The notes beneath the pieces were generated by a model. That model saw only the letters and a program-made list of their open reading frames with translations, did no database searches and was not told the origin of the DNA. Below are positions 1 through 9,845 of a stretch of DNA of 64,000 bases, one piece after another. The DNA comes from Dipteris shenzhenensis (Eukaryota > Polypodiophyta > Polypodiopsida > Gleicheniales). The DNA lies in the NCBI GenBank assembly GCA_047967505.1, contig CM106540.1, one strand, 5' to 3'. The position numbers and the translations under genes are program-made. Position 1 is the stretch's first letter. Every line of letters begins with the position of its first letter.

Positions 1-678
1 CCATTAAATCTGGGGGATGCAATTTTGACAAGGATAGAATCTCAAACAAAATTGGTAAATATCAATGGGAAACCGACAGAGATAAAAAAGACTCAGGATC
101 ATTTCACATTTGCAAATCTTTTTCATCTTGTTCAAATGATCCTGAAAACACAATGTTTAGAGCGCCTTCTACAAAAAAGATTAAAGAAATACATGTTTTC
201 CACAAAGGTTTGTGATGCATTAGGCCAGGATCAGTTTTGCAAGAAATAGCCAAAATCAGAAAGAAGATACAAAAATAAGAGATGCAATTGTCACCAAGCG
301 AACCCACCAAGGTTCAAAAAATTTAAATGGAGCTCCTCCAACTTTCAGTGCCCAAAAAGGTATGCAAGACGCCGCAAATATTTCAATAAGGCAGGAGGTG
401 GTAAATGTTTTGTCTGTGGAAAAAGAGGACATTGCACCAACAAATGTCCCAAAAAGGTAGGCACAAAGCAAGAAAGGCAAATCAAAAGTTTTTTCTCTAT
501 TGCTCGTCAGCCTGAAGCATGGGAGATAGTTTCACAAGCTAGTTCAGATGATTCGATGTATGAAATATCTGAATCAGACACATCAGAATGCTTATCTTGT
601 GCTGACTTGCATGAGCTATTCACCAGTCAAGGTCTTACCAGGGACAGCTGGCAGTGTCTATTCACCCTCTTAAAATAA
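1..678 (+). pseudogene. EPRV-A coat-protein fragment with zinc knuckle
   Basis: One reading frame runs from the window edge to a TAA at 676, broken only by an in-frame TAG at 247. It holds a CCHC knuckle at 406-447 (motif CFVCGKRGH, then C), a basic stretch just before it, and an acidic Ser/Glu-rich tail. The order matches the nucleic-acid-binding C-terminal part of a caulimovirid coat protein. The coat-protein relics at 12005-13258 and 19109-20340 on the other strand share its motifs (TKIVNI, YTFANLF, EISESDT-like acidic tail). It is a relic inside an endogenous pararetrovirus and its N-terminal part lies outside the window. A retrotransposon gag is the alternative, but the nearby caulimovirid movement-protein and RT/RNase H pieces favour the viral origin. 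Confidence 0.72.
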
Positions 679-724
679 TGGGGGTCTTATCGATTTTCTC
701 GATAGTGTCTACCCATGTACAATA

Positions 725-1578
725 ATAAGATTTATTTAGGTGGGTCACTTGGTGCTCCTTCACGTGTAAGCATATCAGCCATGCTATTATGGATTCCTTT
801 TTTCCATTCTATTTTGAAGTCATATCTTGAGAAGAACTCTTGCCATCTGGCAAGTCTTCCTCCTCCAATTTGGCCATCTATTTTTCGGGTGAGGAAAGTG
901 CGAAGGTTTTGATTGTCAGATCTTATGATAAATTCTTTATTAAGCTTTGGATGGCGCATTTGACTGCGAGGATCTCTTTTTCATTAGAGTGGTATTTTTG
1001 TTCTGTTGCTGTGAACGTTCCGCTACCATACCCACAATTTTTTTTTTAATCCATCAAGGAGTTTTTCCAATAAATTAATTGCTCCCCAAAACTTGTCAGA
1101 AGCATCTGTCTCAATGACAATGAGAGCATATTCTTGGGGCATGTTGAGTTTTGGGAGGGTTTTCACCTTTTGCTTGATAGTGCGAACTGCTTGTGTTTGT
1201 TCTTCAGACCATGTTGGACCATCTTTTTTTCAAGACTTCTTGGAGGGGGCTCTGTCTTTTGCCAACTCATGATAGAATTTGGAGAGATAATTTAAGCAAC
1301 CCAAAGACCTTTGCAATTGTTTTTTGCCTTTCAGTATATCTAGGAAATTGAGAAGTTTTAAGCCAACATGATCTTGCATTTGGATTTGTCCTTTGTAAAT
1401 ATGAAATCCCAAAAGTTCTATCGCTTCTTTTGCCAAATGTATCTTGCTTTTTGAGAGAACAAGGCCCTTGGAATAAATTACCCGGTATAGTGTGATGAGA
1501 TGCTTGTAGTGCTCTTGCAAAGTCTTGCTAAATACCAAAATATCATCAATGTAAACTGTGCAGAAGTCGTGGTACTTA
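725..1578 (-). pseudogene. EPRV-A reverse transcriptase/RNase H relic, copy 1
   Basis: Read on the minus strand, this holds the end of the RT palm with the YIDD catalytic motif near 1540, the connection motif QRSLGCLNYLS (QRFLGCLNY in the sister copies), and the RNase H end with GRLARWQEFF followed by the YDFKIEWKKG motif. These are hallmarks of caulimovirid pol. The frame is broken around 960-1230 by small indels: the segment 'aaagatttcaaacc' present in copy 2 is missing near 943. It is highly similar to 2520-3178, so this is a duplicated piece of the same virus. At about 1578 the homology stops and continues on the opposite strand. Confidence 0.75.
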
Positions 1579-1803
1579 CCTTCAAAGATTGTAGTAGAGA
1601 ATCCCCATTAGCCTTTAAAGAAGTATTCCATTACTCAGTATCATTACTTTTGAAGGAAGGCAGCAAGCCTTTTAAGGAATCCCCATATGGATTTACAAAA
1701 GAAGACAAATCTCTTTGTGAGAATGAACTAGAAGAATTGCAGAAATTAGGCCTTATCACCCGCTCAAAATCAAAATGGGCAGTTGTAGCATTTCATGTCA
1801 ACA
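1579..1803 (+). pseudogene. EPRV-A RT N-terminal piece, inverted
   Basis: The plus-strand frame carries the N-terminal edge of caulimovirid RT: LAFKEVF, then SKPFKESPYGFT, then a helix ending in W-A-V-V and VNKHS. The equivalent in EPRV-B is at about 11060-11290 on the minus strand (SKPFKESPYGFT is identical), so this belongs upstream of the fragment at 725-1578 but lies inverted to it. The upper limit is where the movement-protein relic on the other strand begins. It cannot encode an enzyme alone. Confidence 0.7.
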
Positions 1804-2425
1804 AGCATTCAACTTTGTTAGGAACGTTTCTTGGGATAGGATTCATCGTATTCACAAAGAAACAGCACGATCTGATGTGGATATCAGCAAACTCAGATGA
1901 GGGTTTCATATCTAGACCTTTCACCTCAACATATAACCTAATGGCAGTACTCATGTGTGGATCATATAAAGACATTTTAAAATTGGGATATATATATGTC
2001 CAGGTTGGCCCTTCTGCTAAACTTCCTCGAATCAATCCTATCTTAGCATGGGGCAAACGTTTGTGACGGGTGTCACACAACATGGCAAGGCAAGATGCAT
2101 TAATGCCTACTTTAAACAGAGGTTCTATGGCTGCAACAAAACATCCAAAATGGAAGTAGCGATATCCTGTTTTTCGAAAACATTCTATCTCTTGTTCTGA
2201 AAAGATAGGAAGGTAGACACCTTGGGTGCCTTCATTCATGATATCTACAATGATTTCAGATACTTTTATATGACTTTTTGCTTTGAGAAAGAACTTTGAA
2301 AAGGTAGAGAGCTTATATACACTAGAACCAAATACTGTTGGCATATTCCATTGTTGAGGAGTCCAATCTGCAAGTTCACTAGCTTGGGCTACCATGCTGC
2401 CTGGAGTGGATCTGGATCTCAACAT
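1793..2425 (-). pseudogene. EPRV-A movement-protein relic (30K superfamily)
   Basis: An open minus-strand frame of about 210 codons. The core has YLPIFSEQEIE, then a GYRYFHFG segment, a C-D-T-R-H motif, a G-L-I-R-G..AEGP segment and YIYPNF..SLYDPHM. This arrangement is typical of the cell-to-cell movement protein of Caulimoviridae (30K superfamily), which lets virus pass plasmodesmata. An ATG is present at 2425. The C-terminal end is ambiguous because the inverted RT piece abuts at about 1800. In caulimovirids this domain normally precedes the coat protein; here it sits between polymerase fragments, so the locus is rearranged. No stop is seen within it, but it is not part of an intact viral genome. 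Confidence 0.7.
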
Positions 2426-2519
2426 AGTCAAAGCAGAGTTAATGGATCAAGACAAGAATATAATATGCCCTGTGCTTCAAACACCAAGATATACAGAATT
2501 ACTTGGCTCAAAAACCTTA

Positions 2520-3178
2520 TTTTGAAGTCATATCTTGAGAGGAACTCTTGCCATCTGGCAAGCCTTCCTCTTCCAATTTGGCCATCTATTTTTCGGGTGA
2601 GGAAAGTGCGAAGGTTTTGATTGTCAAATCTTATGATAAATTCTTTATTAAGCACAAAGATTTCAAACCTTTGGATGGCGCGTTTGACTGCCAGGATCTC
2701 TTTCTCATTAGAGTGGTATTTTTGTTCTGTTGCTGTGAACATTCCACTACCATACCCACAAATATTTTCTGATCCATCAAGGAGTTTTTCCAATAAAATT
2801 GCTCCCCAAAACTTGTCAGAAGCATCTGTCTCAATGACAATGAGAGCATCTTCTTGGGGCATGTTGAGTTTTGGGAGGGTTTTCACCTTTTGCTTGATAG
2901 TGCGAACTACTTGTCTTTGTTCTTCAGACCATGTTGGACCATCTTTTTTTGAGGACTTCTTGAAGGGGGCTCTGTCTTTTGCCAACTCATGATAGAATTT
3001 GGAGAGATAATTTAAGCAACCCAAAAACCTTTGCAATTGTTTTTTGTCTTTCAGTATATCTGGGAAATTGAGAAGTTTTAAGCCAACATGATCTTGCATT
3101 TGGATTTGTCCTTTGTAAATATGCAATCCCAAAAATTCTATCGCTTCTTTTGCCAAATGTATCTTGCTTTCTAGTGAG
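2520..3178 (-). pseudogene. EPRV-A RT/RNase H relic, copy 2
   Basis: One uninterrupted minus-strand frame with the end of RT (FLGLHIYKGQIQMQ, QRFLGCLNYLSKFY) and an RNase H domain: ETDASDKFWGA, then EKEILAVKRAI, then GRLARWQ. The family is Caulimoviridae pol. It lacks the YIDD segment, being cut at about 3178 where copia sequence begins, and it is cut at about 2520 just after YDFKI, where unrelated sequence starts. It is the better-preserved duplicate of 725-1452. Confidence 0.75.
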
Positions 3179-4021
3179 ACTATTTTGGATTTGCCAGAAA
3201 CTGTACTAGTGAGCTTACTGCATAACAAATATCTGGCCGTGTGATTGCCAGATATATAAGAGATCCGATGAGCTGCCTGTAGTATCTGTCATTGACTGTA
3301 GGCTTTTCTGAATCTTAGTAAGTTTCAAACTCTGTTCCATGGGAGTGGCTGCAATCTGCCATATGAAACTGCTACAAGAGACTATCAACATACTTGAGCT
3401 GACTCATGAATGTACTATCTGAATCTCTCCAGAACTCAATTCCAAGACAATAGTGCATAAGTCCAAGATCTTTCATGTCGAACTCTGCAGATAAGTCTTG
3501 TTTCAGTTTTCTAATGAAGCTATCCTTGCTTCTTGTCACAATTAGATCATCTACGTACAAAAGTGCAATAGTAATGTCTTCCCCTTGAACTTTGTAGTAG
3601 CGAGTATGATCTGCATTGGACTTCATGTATCCCAGATCAGCAAAATACTTGTCGATTCTATTGTACCAACTTCTGGGTGCTTGTTTTAATCCGTAGAGAC
3701 TTTTCTTGAGATGGCAAACCTTATTCTCCTTTCTTGGTTCAACATAACTTGCTGGTTGTTGCATGTAGACTTCCTCGTCTAGATAACCATTGAGAAATGC
3801 ATTCTTGACATCGAGCTGATACACATTCCATCTACTGAGTGTCGCTAGTGATATCAAGAACCGTATGGAATCCATCTTTGCTACTGGAACATAAGTCTCA
3901 TCATAGTCTTGACCATATTGTTGTGCAAATCCTTTTGCAACTAGTCTAGCTTTGTATCTTTGAATACTGCCATCTAGATTGTACTTCTTTTTGTATACCC
4001 ATTTGTTTGCTATGGCCTTCT
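3179..4021 (-). pseudogene. Ty1/copia reverse-transcriptase fragment (copia-5)
   Basis: Minus-strand copia RT: KWVYKKKYNLDGSIQRYKA, KGFAQQYGQDYDETY, DVKNAFLNG, LKQAPRSWY and the catalytic YVDD near 3550. After a stop at 3372 the connection region continues in pieces (RQLIGSLIYLA, RPDICYA). No gag, protease, integrase or LTR of this element is visible. Its upstream end is cut exactly where the 5' LTR of copia-2 starts at 4022, and its downstream end meets EPRV-A at about 3178. Confidence 0.85.
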
Positions 4022-4630
4022 TGTTAGATATCAATGCTCAACTCTCGTGTAACTACACGGGAACTAGCTAACTCTACTTGTAAGCCCCCCATATGAGGAG
4101 AAGGCATTTGAGTAGCTCGGTTATCTGATAGGTCTTGGTTTGGACACCAGATGGGGGCCATGTGTGGCATGATGGCTGGACGGCTTCAGATAGAGTTGGC
4201 ACACTACCAACTAGGCTACATGCAAGTATGGGAAGGCATCCCATGACTAGCCGCACTGAGGGTAGATGGAGCATTTCTCAGGGCAGCCCACTCTCGGGTT
4301 ACGGAACCCATTTGGAGCCCCAGATGATCCCGGATGACTCTGGGCTCGAACCTCCAATCGGCCGTTTTGGGCGAACTGGGTCGGTCTCCCAATTGGGTCT
4401 AACCGACTACAACTGGTGGCTATATAAGAGCAATCCCATGAAGCCCATATCATCACTGGCTATAGCAACCCTAATTCCTTAGCATCCGAGCGCACGGTTG
4501 GGAGGCAGCACCATCTATTGTATCAGTTTTATAGTAATCAAATTTTTGATTCTCCATACTATCTGCTTTTCTCTCTTGCATACGAGATCCTGTTATTTGT
4601 TGAGCACAGACGTTGTATTGTTTTCTTACA
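4022..4630 (+). repeat. Copia-2 5' LTR
   Basis: Starts TGTTAGATATC and ends TTCTTACA immediately before the primer binding site; 609 bp. The start is repeated at 8476. A TATA box (TATATAAG) lies at 4421-4428, so transcription should start about 30 bases downstream. An unrelated feature could not give both the TG..CA ends and the abutting primer site. Confidence 0.88.
4421..4428 (+). promoter_or_regulatory. TATA box of copia-2 LTR
   Basis: TATATAAG about 200 bases before the LTR end, in the usual position for the element's promoter. The truncated 3' LTR lacks this part. Confidence 0.6.
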
Positions 4631-4642
4631 TGGTATCAGAGC
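4631..4642 (+). other. Primer binding site, initiator-Met tRNA (copia-2)
   Basis: TGGTATCAGAGC directly abuts the LTR, the standard plant copia primer site complementary to the 3' end of initiator methionine tRNA. Confidence 0.9.
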
Positions 4643-4700
4643 TTGGGCTCTAGCAAGAAGATTTGGTAGTGTGTTTCTGTTTGCGAGCAGATTGTGAGGG

Positions 4701-5281
4701 ATGGCCCCGCCCGCAAGACTACAAATCCCACAGTTCGGCAAAAGCAAAAAGTTGGACGGCACTAACTATCCACTCTGGAAGTTCAAGATGAAGACCATCC
4801 TAAGTGCATATGAGCTTTGGGATATTGCTACTAGGGTGGACGTGAAGCCGGTTGTGAAACCGAATCCAGCCAATGTAGGACAACAGATAGTACCAACTGC
4901 GGATGAGATTCTCGCATGGACAAGAAGAAATGCAGATGCGCTGTGTTCTATTGTCTGCAGTGTAAGTGATTCTGTCATGGTGTAATTCAACATGTCACCA
5001 CAGCGGAGGCATGGACGGTCTTGAAAAATCAGTATGAGACCACGAATCAGACGTAGATTCAAAATCTAGAGACTCAACTTGCGAACGAGAAATTGTTTGA
5101 GTCTGAAATGGCAGAGAAGTTCATCACCAGGGTGAAGAATCTGCGCGATCAGATGAGTGCAATTGGCATCATCATCACCAGTGAGAATCCAGCACACGAA
5201 GGTGCATACGAATTTTCCCACCAAAGTACGACGGTCTTGTTACGATGCTGAATACGCAGAACAGAAATCCGCCCCTCAACT
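4701..5281 (+). pseudogene. Copia-2 gag relic
   Basis: The ATG at 4701 opens a copia gag: KLDGTNYPLWKFKM is the typical N-terminal UBN2/gag motif, then ALCSIVCSVSDSV. A frameshift with stop at 4983 breaks it. The continuation (EAWTVLKNQYET, then LANEKLFESEMAEKFI, RVKNLRDQM) is readable in other frames as far as about 5165. The protein would form the virus-like particle. It is not functional. Confidence 0.8.
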
Positions 5282-6833
5282 TTGGAGGAGGAGATGCGTC
5301 AAAAGACAAGGACTGGAGAAGATTCGGCTGGATCAAAGAAAGGTAAGGGTAAGGACTCTGGTAACCCATCTTCTTCTGATGATAAAAAGAGAAAGAAGAA
5401 GATCAATTTCTTCTATTGCAACAAGGCAGGGCACAAGCAGAATGAGTGCTGGAAGAAGATTGCAAATGAGAAGAACGGAGTAAAGAAAGAGTCCAGCAAC
5501 AGCACACAGGCAGTACCAGTAGAGCTGTTCGTAGCAATTGAGGAGATTTACACAGAGGCAGTTCATGTACCTGCGGATGAACCTTGGATTATTGACAGTG
5601 GTGCATCGTGCCACATGACCAGTCGGAAGGATTGGTATACCTCTCTACATCTGGTAGGGAATGACATCCTAGTAGCAGTCGACAATGATGCAAAATGTCC
5701 AGCAAAAGGAAAAGGTACAATTGCTCTCAAGTCAGATGGAGTTGTAAAATAGTTGTTCGATGTTCTTTATGTGCCAGATATCAAGAGGAACTTCTTGTCC
5801 GTTTTTGCGATCACGAATCGGGACCTCAAAGTTCACTTCGATAAGAATGGCACACAGATTTTGGATCTTCAAGGGAAGGTCATTGGTAAAGGTACACAGC
5901 GTAACAACATCTATGAACTCTCAGCTTTCAGTGCTCAAGCTGATGTGAGCAACACTAAGCTGTGGCATGAGAGGTTTGGTCATATGTACCTTAGCTCTTT
6001 AAAGGAAATGCATAAAAGTGGAATGATTGCAAACCTACCAAAAATTACATATTTGCCCGATGTATGTGAAGCTTGCATGATGGTGGGCAAGCAGCATCGA
6101 CAACCCTTTCCTAAAGAGGCCAGCAGGGCAAAGGCTCCTCTAGAGCTCATTCACACGGACCTCTACGAAAAGATGGAGACAGAAGCTTTGGGTGGTTCCT
6201 ACTACCTCATGACGCTGATCGATGACTACAGTAGAAGGATATGGATATACTTCCTGAAGACTAAAGATGAGGCTTTTAGTAAGTTCAAAGAATGGCATGT
6301 AATGGTCGAGAAAGAAATGAGGAGGAAGGTGAAGAAGTTGAGATCAGACAGAGGTGGTGAGTTCACATCAAGTGAATTCAAAAGTTACTGCAAAAGTCAC
6401 GGGATCAAGAGGCAGAAACCCCCACCACATACACCACAGCAAAATGGAGTAGCAGAGCGCAAGATGCACGTCATCTACAAAATGGGCAGGAGTATGATGA
6501 AAGGGAAAGATTTGCCAAAGACTTTCTGGGCTGAAGCATGTAACACGGCAGTTTACATTCTGAATCGTAGCTACACAAAGGCTGTGAATGGGATGACTCC
6601 ACTGCAGGCCTTTTCTTGTAAGAAACCTTCAGCTGCACGTTTCAAAGTTTTTGGATGTGACTGTTTTGTGCATGTCCGTGATGCTAACAGGACCTAATGG
6701 GAACCAAAGAGCCGGAAGTGTATTTTCTTGGGCTATAGTGAAGGGCTACAGTGAAGAGGCAAAGGGTTACCGTCTATATAATCCTATTACCAAGAAGGTA
6801 ATAGTAAGTCACGATGTGGTCTTCTCAGAATAG
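5282..6833 (+). pseudogene. Copia-2 zinc knuckle, protease and integrase relic
   Basis: In order: a lysine-rich linker; a knuckle reading FFYCNKAGHKQNEC at 5408-5449 in which the first Cys is replaced by Phe; the aspartic protease motif IIDSGASCHMTS near 5590; the integrase zinc site (LWHERFGH, CEACMMVGKQ); and the integrase core with IHTDLY, LRSDRGGEF and PQQNGVAERK, giving the D,D,E triad. An in-frame TAG at 5750 and a stop at 6694 interrupt it; the tail (YRLYNPITKK, DVVFSE) is in another frame. It would process the polyprotein and insert element DNA if intact. Confidence 0.85.
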
Positions 6834-7123
6834 CCGCATCAAGAGCGCATCAAATGGAGGAGGATGCTTCCTTCCCAGACAACCAGGACCAGGATATCCA
6901 TCCAGTACAACCACCAATAGCAGACCAAACTCCCCCAACGGTGCTTGGGAGGATTCAAGATAAAGAAGAGGAAGAAGAGCCTGCAGAACCACAATGGCAA
7001 CAGCCATTCTCGAAGTGGGTAAAGTAGCTTTTGGACAACAGAGAACCTCCAGCCATTGAGGAGGAACCATCCAAACACCACCGGTCCAAGAGATTAGAGG
7101 AGAAAACAAGGGCATAGGAACAC

Positions 7124-8445
7124 TTGGTCAACTACGCTTTGATGACAGAGGTGATCCGTGCTGAAGAACCCAAGTGTCTTGAAGAGGCACAGGGTGATGA
7201 TAGGTGGATGGAGGCTATGCAGTCGGAGTATGGCTCCATAATGAAGAACAACACTTGGGACCTTGTGGATCGACCACCAAAATGCAAGGTCATCGGCACC
7301 AAGTGGGTGTACAAGACCAAGTACAAGTCTGACAGCACGTTAGATAAGTACAAGGCTCGGCTCATGGCAAAAGGATTCGCACAGGTGCATGGTTTTGATT
7401 ATCAAGATACTTTTGCTCCCACAGCTCGACTAACCACAATTCGTAGTGTTTTGGCTTTAGTAGCATAGGAAAGTTGGCCCATGTTTTAGATGGATGTAAA
7501 ATCCACCTTTCTGAATGGAGATCTCAAGGAGGAGGTATATGTGGAACAACCACCAAGTTTTGTGATCCCCGGTTTAGAAGGTAAAGTATGTAAACTAAAG
7601 AAGGCACTTTACAGGCTGAAATAGGCCCCACGGGCATGGTATCAGCAGATTGATCCCTACTTTCTGCAAAACGGGTTCAGGAGGAGCCCATCTGATGCAA
7701 ATTTGTATATCTACAGAGAAGGAGGCAGGTGTATGATCATGGTCCTTTATGTGGATGACCTTGTCATAATAGGGAACCATGAAGAAAAGATATTGCAGAT
7801 AAAGCAGTTGCTAGGAAGAGAGTTTGAAATGACAGACGTCGGACTGATGCATTTCTGTTTGGGGATTGAAGTTTGGCAAGAGCCAAAACAGATCTTCATC
7901 TCACAGCTGAAGTATGCTGGAGAGATACTGGAGGCATTTGGCATGGCTGAGTGTAAGACAATTGGCACCCCTATGGAGGTTGACGTGAAGCTCTCAAATG
8001 AGGATTCATCACCACTGGTGGATGAAGCAAAGTACAGAAGGCTTGTGGGCAGTTTGATTTACTTGTGCAACATGCAGCCGGCCTTTGCAATTGGTGTACT
8101 AAGTAAGTTTTCCAATAAGCCCCGAGAGAACCATTGGAGGGCAGGGATGCGGGTGCTGAAATACATCAAAGGCACACTTGATTATGGCATCACCTATACA
8201 AGCCTACGCAGTTATCGTGTGACAATTAGAGTTGCATCGCAATTGCAAAGAACCCTGTGTTCCACACTCGCACAAAACACATTGAGATTCAATATCACTT
8301 TGTACGCGAGCTCATCATGGATGGAGAGGTCGACTTGGTGTACTGTTCGACTACAGAGAATGCTGCAGACATCTTCACAAAGGCTCTTGGAAGAGACTTG
8401 CTGGAGAGGCATCTTCATCGATTTGGCATTGGGCCGAAAAAGTAA
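7124..8445 (+). pseudogene. Copia-2 RT/RNase H relic
   Basis: RT motifs are present ([43 protein letters not shown] near 7748-7759). TAG stops replace codons at 7467, 7486 and 7621. The connection region is intact (CKTIGTPM, YRRLVGSLIYL, LKYIKGTLDYGITY). After about 8200 the RNase H catalytic core (the D-A-D-W and E-A-E segment of copia) is absent. The sequence jumps to the C-terminal HTRTKHIEIQYHFVRE and ADIFTKAL, which points to an internal deletion. Confidence 0.85.
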
Positions 8446-8475
8446 GTTCACTTGCGGGTGGACATTGAGGGGGGG

Positions 8476-8758
8476 TGTTAGATATCAATGCTCCACTCTC
8501 GTGTAACTACGAGAGAACCAGCTAACTCTACTTATAAGCCCCCCATATGAGGAGAAGGCATTTGAGTAGTTTGGACACTAGATGGGGGCCATGTGTGGCC
8601 TGATGGCTGGACGGCTTCAGAAAGAGTTGGCACACTGCTAGCTCTAAGGCATCCCATGATTGACTGCACTGAGGGTAGATGGAGCCTTTCCTGGGGCAGC
8701 CCACTCTTGGGTTGCGGGGCTCGTTTGGAGCCCCAGATGATCCCCGATGGCTCTGGGC
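8476..8758 (+). repeat. Copia-2 3' LTR, truncated
   Basis: Begins TGTTAGATATCAATGCTC right after the polypurine tract (8467-8475, GAGGGGGGG) and follows the 5' LTR, with a deletion near 8567 and another near 8640. Homology stops at CTCTGGGC, so only about 283 of 609 bases remain and the TATA part is lost. 72 bases further on, telomere-like repeats begin. Confidence 0.85.
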
Positions 8759-8830
8759 CAAATGGAGTCCATAGGTTAGTTGCTCTATTCTGTGCCACAG
8801 TTCTAACGTGTGATCGGTCGCCTATTTCGG

Positions 8831-8886
8831 AACCCTAAACCCTAAACCCTAAATCCTACACCCTAAATCCTAAACCCTAAACCCTA
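8831..8886 (-). repeat. Interstitial telomere repeats, CCCTAAA orientation
   Basis: Seven or eight units of the plant telomere repeat, some mutated (CCCTAAATCCTACACC). They sit between the truncated copia-2 LTR and the second array at 8989. Confidence 0.85.
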
Positions 8887-8988
8887 TCCTCTTCTACCAT
8901 ATGAACTTGATGATAGCCGGATTTGAGATCTATCTTACTGAAGACCTTGGCCCTTAGGAACCTATAGGGTTAAGGGTATAAGGTATAC

Positions 8989-9130
8989 GGTTTAGGGTTT
9001 AGGGGTAGGGTTTAAGGTTTAGGGTTTAGGGTTTAGGGTTTACAGGCAAGCTTTTTGGTTTTTTGGGTTTAGGATTTAGGGTTTACAGGCAAGCTTTTTT
9101 GTTTTTTGGGTTTAGGGTTTAGGGTTTAGG
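8989..9130 (+). repeat. Interstitial telomere repeats, TTTAGGG orientation
   Basis: Degenerate TTTAGGG units. A 43-bp unit containing GGGTTTACAGGCAAGC occurs twice (starts near 9036 and 9079). The orientation is opposite to the array at 8831, so the 3' G-rich strand points right here. Confidence 0.85.
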
Positions 9131-9138
9131 ATGGGTGC

Positions 9139-9266
9139 TGGGTGGAAGGAACAATGGGGAGATAGGAGAACGTAGATCTAAAAAGAGAAAGCTAAACGGA
9201 GTTGGGTGGAAGGAACAATGGGGAGATAGGAGAACGTAGATCTGAAAAGAGAAAGCTAAACACAGT
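9139..9266. repeat. Two 64-bp tandem repeats
   Basis: TGGGTGGAAGGAACAATGG begins at 9139 and again at 9203. The two units differ at only a few bases. They form the boundary between the telomere-like patch and the EPRV-B intergenic region. Confidence 0.8.
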
Positions 9267-9590
9267 AAGAGCGAGAACCCATGATGATGCCGAGGGGTAA
9301 GGAGAAGACGAAATCGAGAGACAAAGCATGAATGAAACAGATGTAGATAGGAAAGTTCGTAGGAGGAGAGGTGCATAACAGCGAGGAAGACCAGTCGGGG
9401 GCAAAGAACAGGATGTAAGAGATGGAGAACAGTGGAACAGACAAAGGCATGAAGGAAAACTAAAAGAAAGAAACTGAGTACAAAGGAGTTTGAAGCAAGG
9501 AGGCTTGGAAGTTGGATATATATTGCAAACAAACTAAGGATACAGGAGCTCTCGGAGGCAGACTCTGCCTACAAATGAGCCAAGGATGCT

Positions 9591-9598
9591 CTTATATA
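9591..9598 (-). promoter_or_regulatory. TATA box of EPRV-B
   Basis: TATATAAG on the minus strand, within CCTATATAAGAGCATCC, close to the form found in caulimovirus promoters. Confidence 0.55.
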
Positions 9599-9609
9599 GG
9601 AAAAAGGCT

Positions 9610-9685
9610 GAGTGGAGGATGAGCTGTAATCCATTCTGAGCTGACATGAGTGGAGGTTGAGCTGTAGTCCACTCTGAGCTGTCAT
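9610..9685. repeat. Two 38-bp direct repeats upstream of the viral TATA box
   Basis: GAGTGGAGG...GAGCTGTA..TCC starts at 9610 and again at 9648. Duplicated upstream blocks of this type often carry enhancer sites in pararetroviral promoters; here that is inference. Confidence 0.65.
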
Positions 9686-9845
9686 CCATTTGTTTGTACA
9701 ATGAAAAGATATGTACAAGACATAAAGGTGAAGGTCTTACTCAGATATGAGCAGTGTCTAGTCACTTTATGAAATTTATTTAATTTTGTACAGGTGTCAT
9801 GATGTTCTTATCCAATTGAGGACAGTGTCTAATCACCATGACCGA

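Larger units (their letters stand above)
4022..8758 (+). mobile_element. Ty1/copia LTR retrotransposon copia-2 (decayed)
   Basis: A plus-strand element with 5' LTR, initiator-Met primer site, gag-protease-integrase-RT-RNase H in copia order, a polypurine tract at 8467-8475 and a 3' LTR cut short. Many stops (for example 4983, 5750, 6694 and several between 7467 and 7625) and frameshifts show it is dead. The RNase H core is deleted. The 3' LTR is truncated, so a target duplication cannot be tested; the five bases before the element are CTTCT. Confidence 0.88.
9267..9845 (-). promoter_or_regulatory. EPRV-B intergenic/promoter region
   Basis: Non-coding sequence downstream of the RNase H domain on the minus strand, which is where caulimovirids keep the promoter for genome-length RNA. 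It has a TATA box (TATATAAG, minus, 9591-9598), a perfect palindrome GGCAGACTCTGCC at 9557-9569 just downstream, and two 38-bp direct repeats just upstream (9610-9685). Promoter function is inferred from position and motifs. I see no protein-coding frame here. Confidence 0.55.

Noticed and set aside
8831-9130. A chromosome fusion point
   Set aside because: A fusion should read TTTAGGG then CCCTAAA; the order here is reversed.
9119-9532. Minus-strand open frame of 137 codons rich in Leu/Ser/Phe/His
   Set aside because: It spans the 64-bp repeats and the EPRV intergenic region, has no motif, and its composition suits non-coding DNA.
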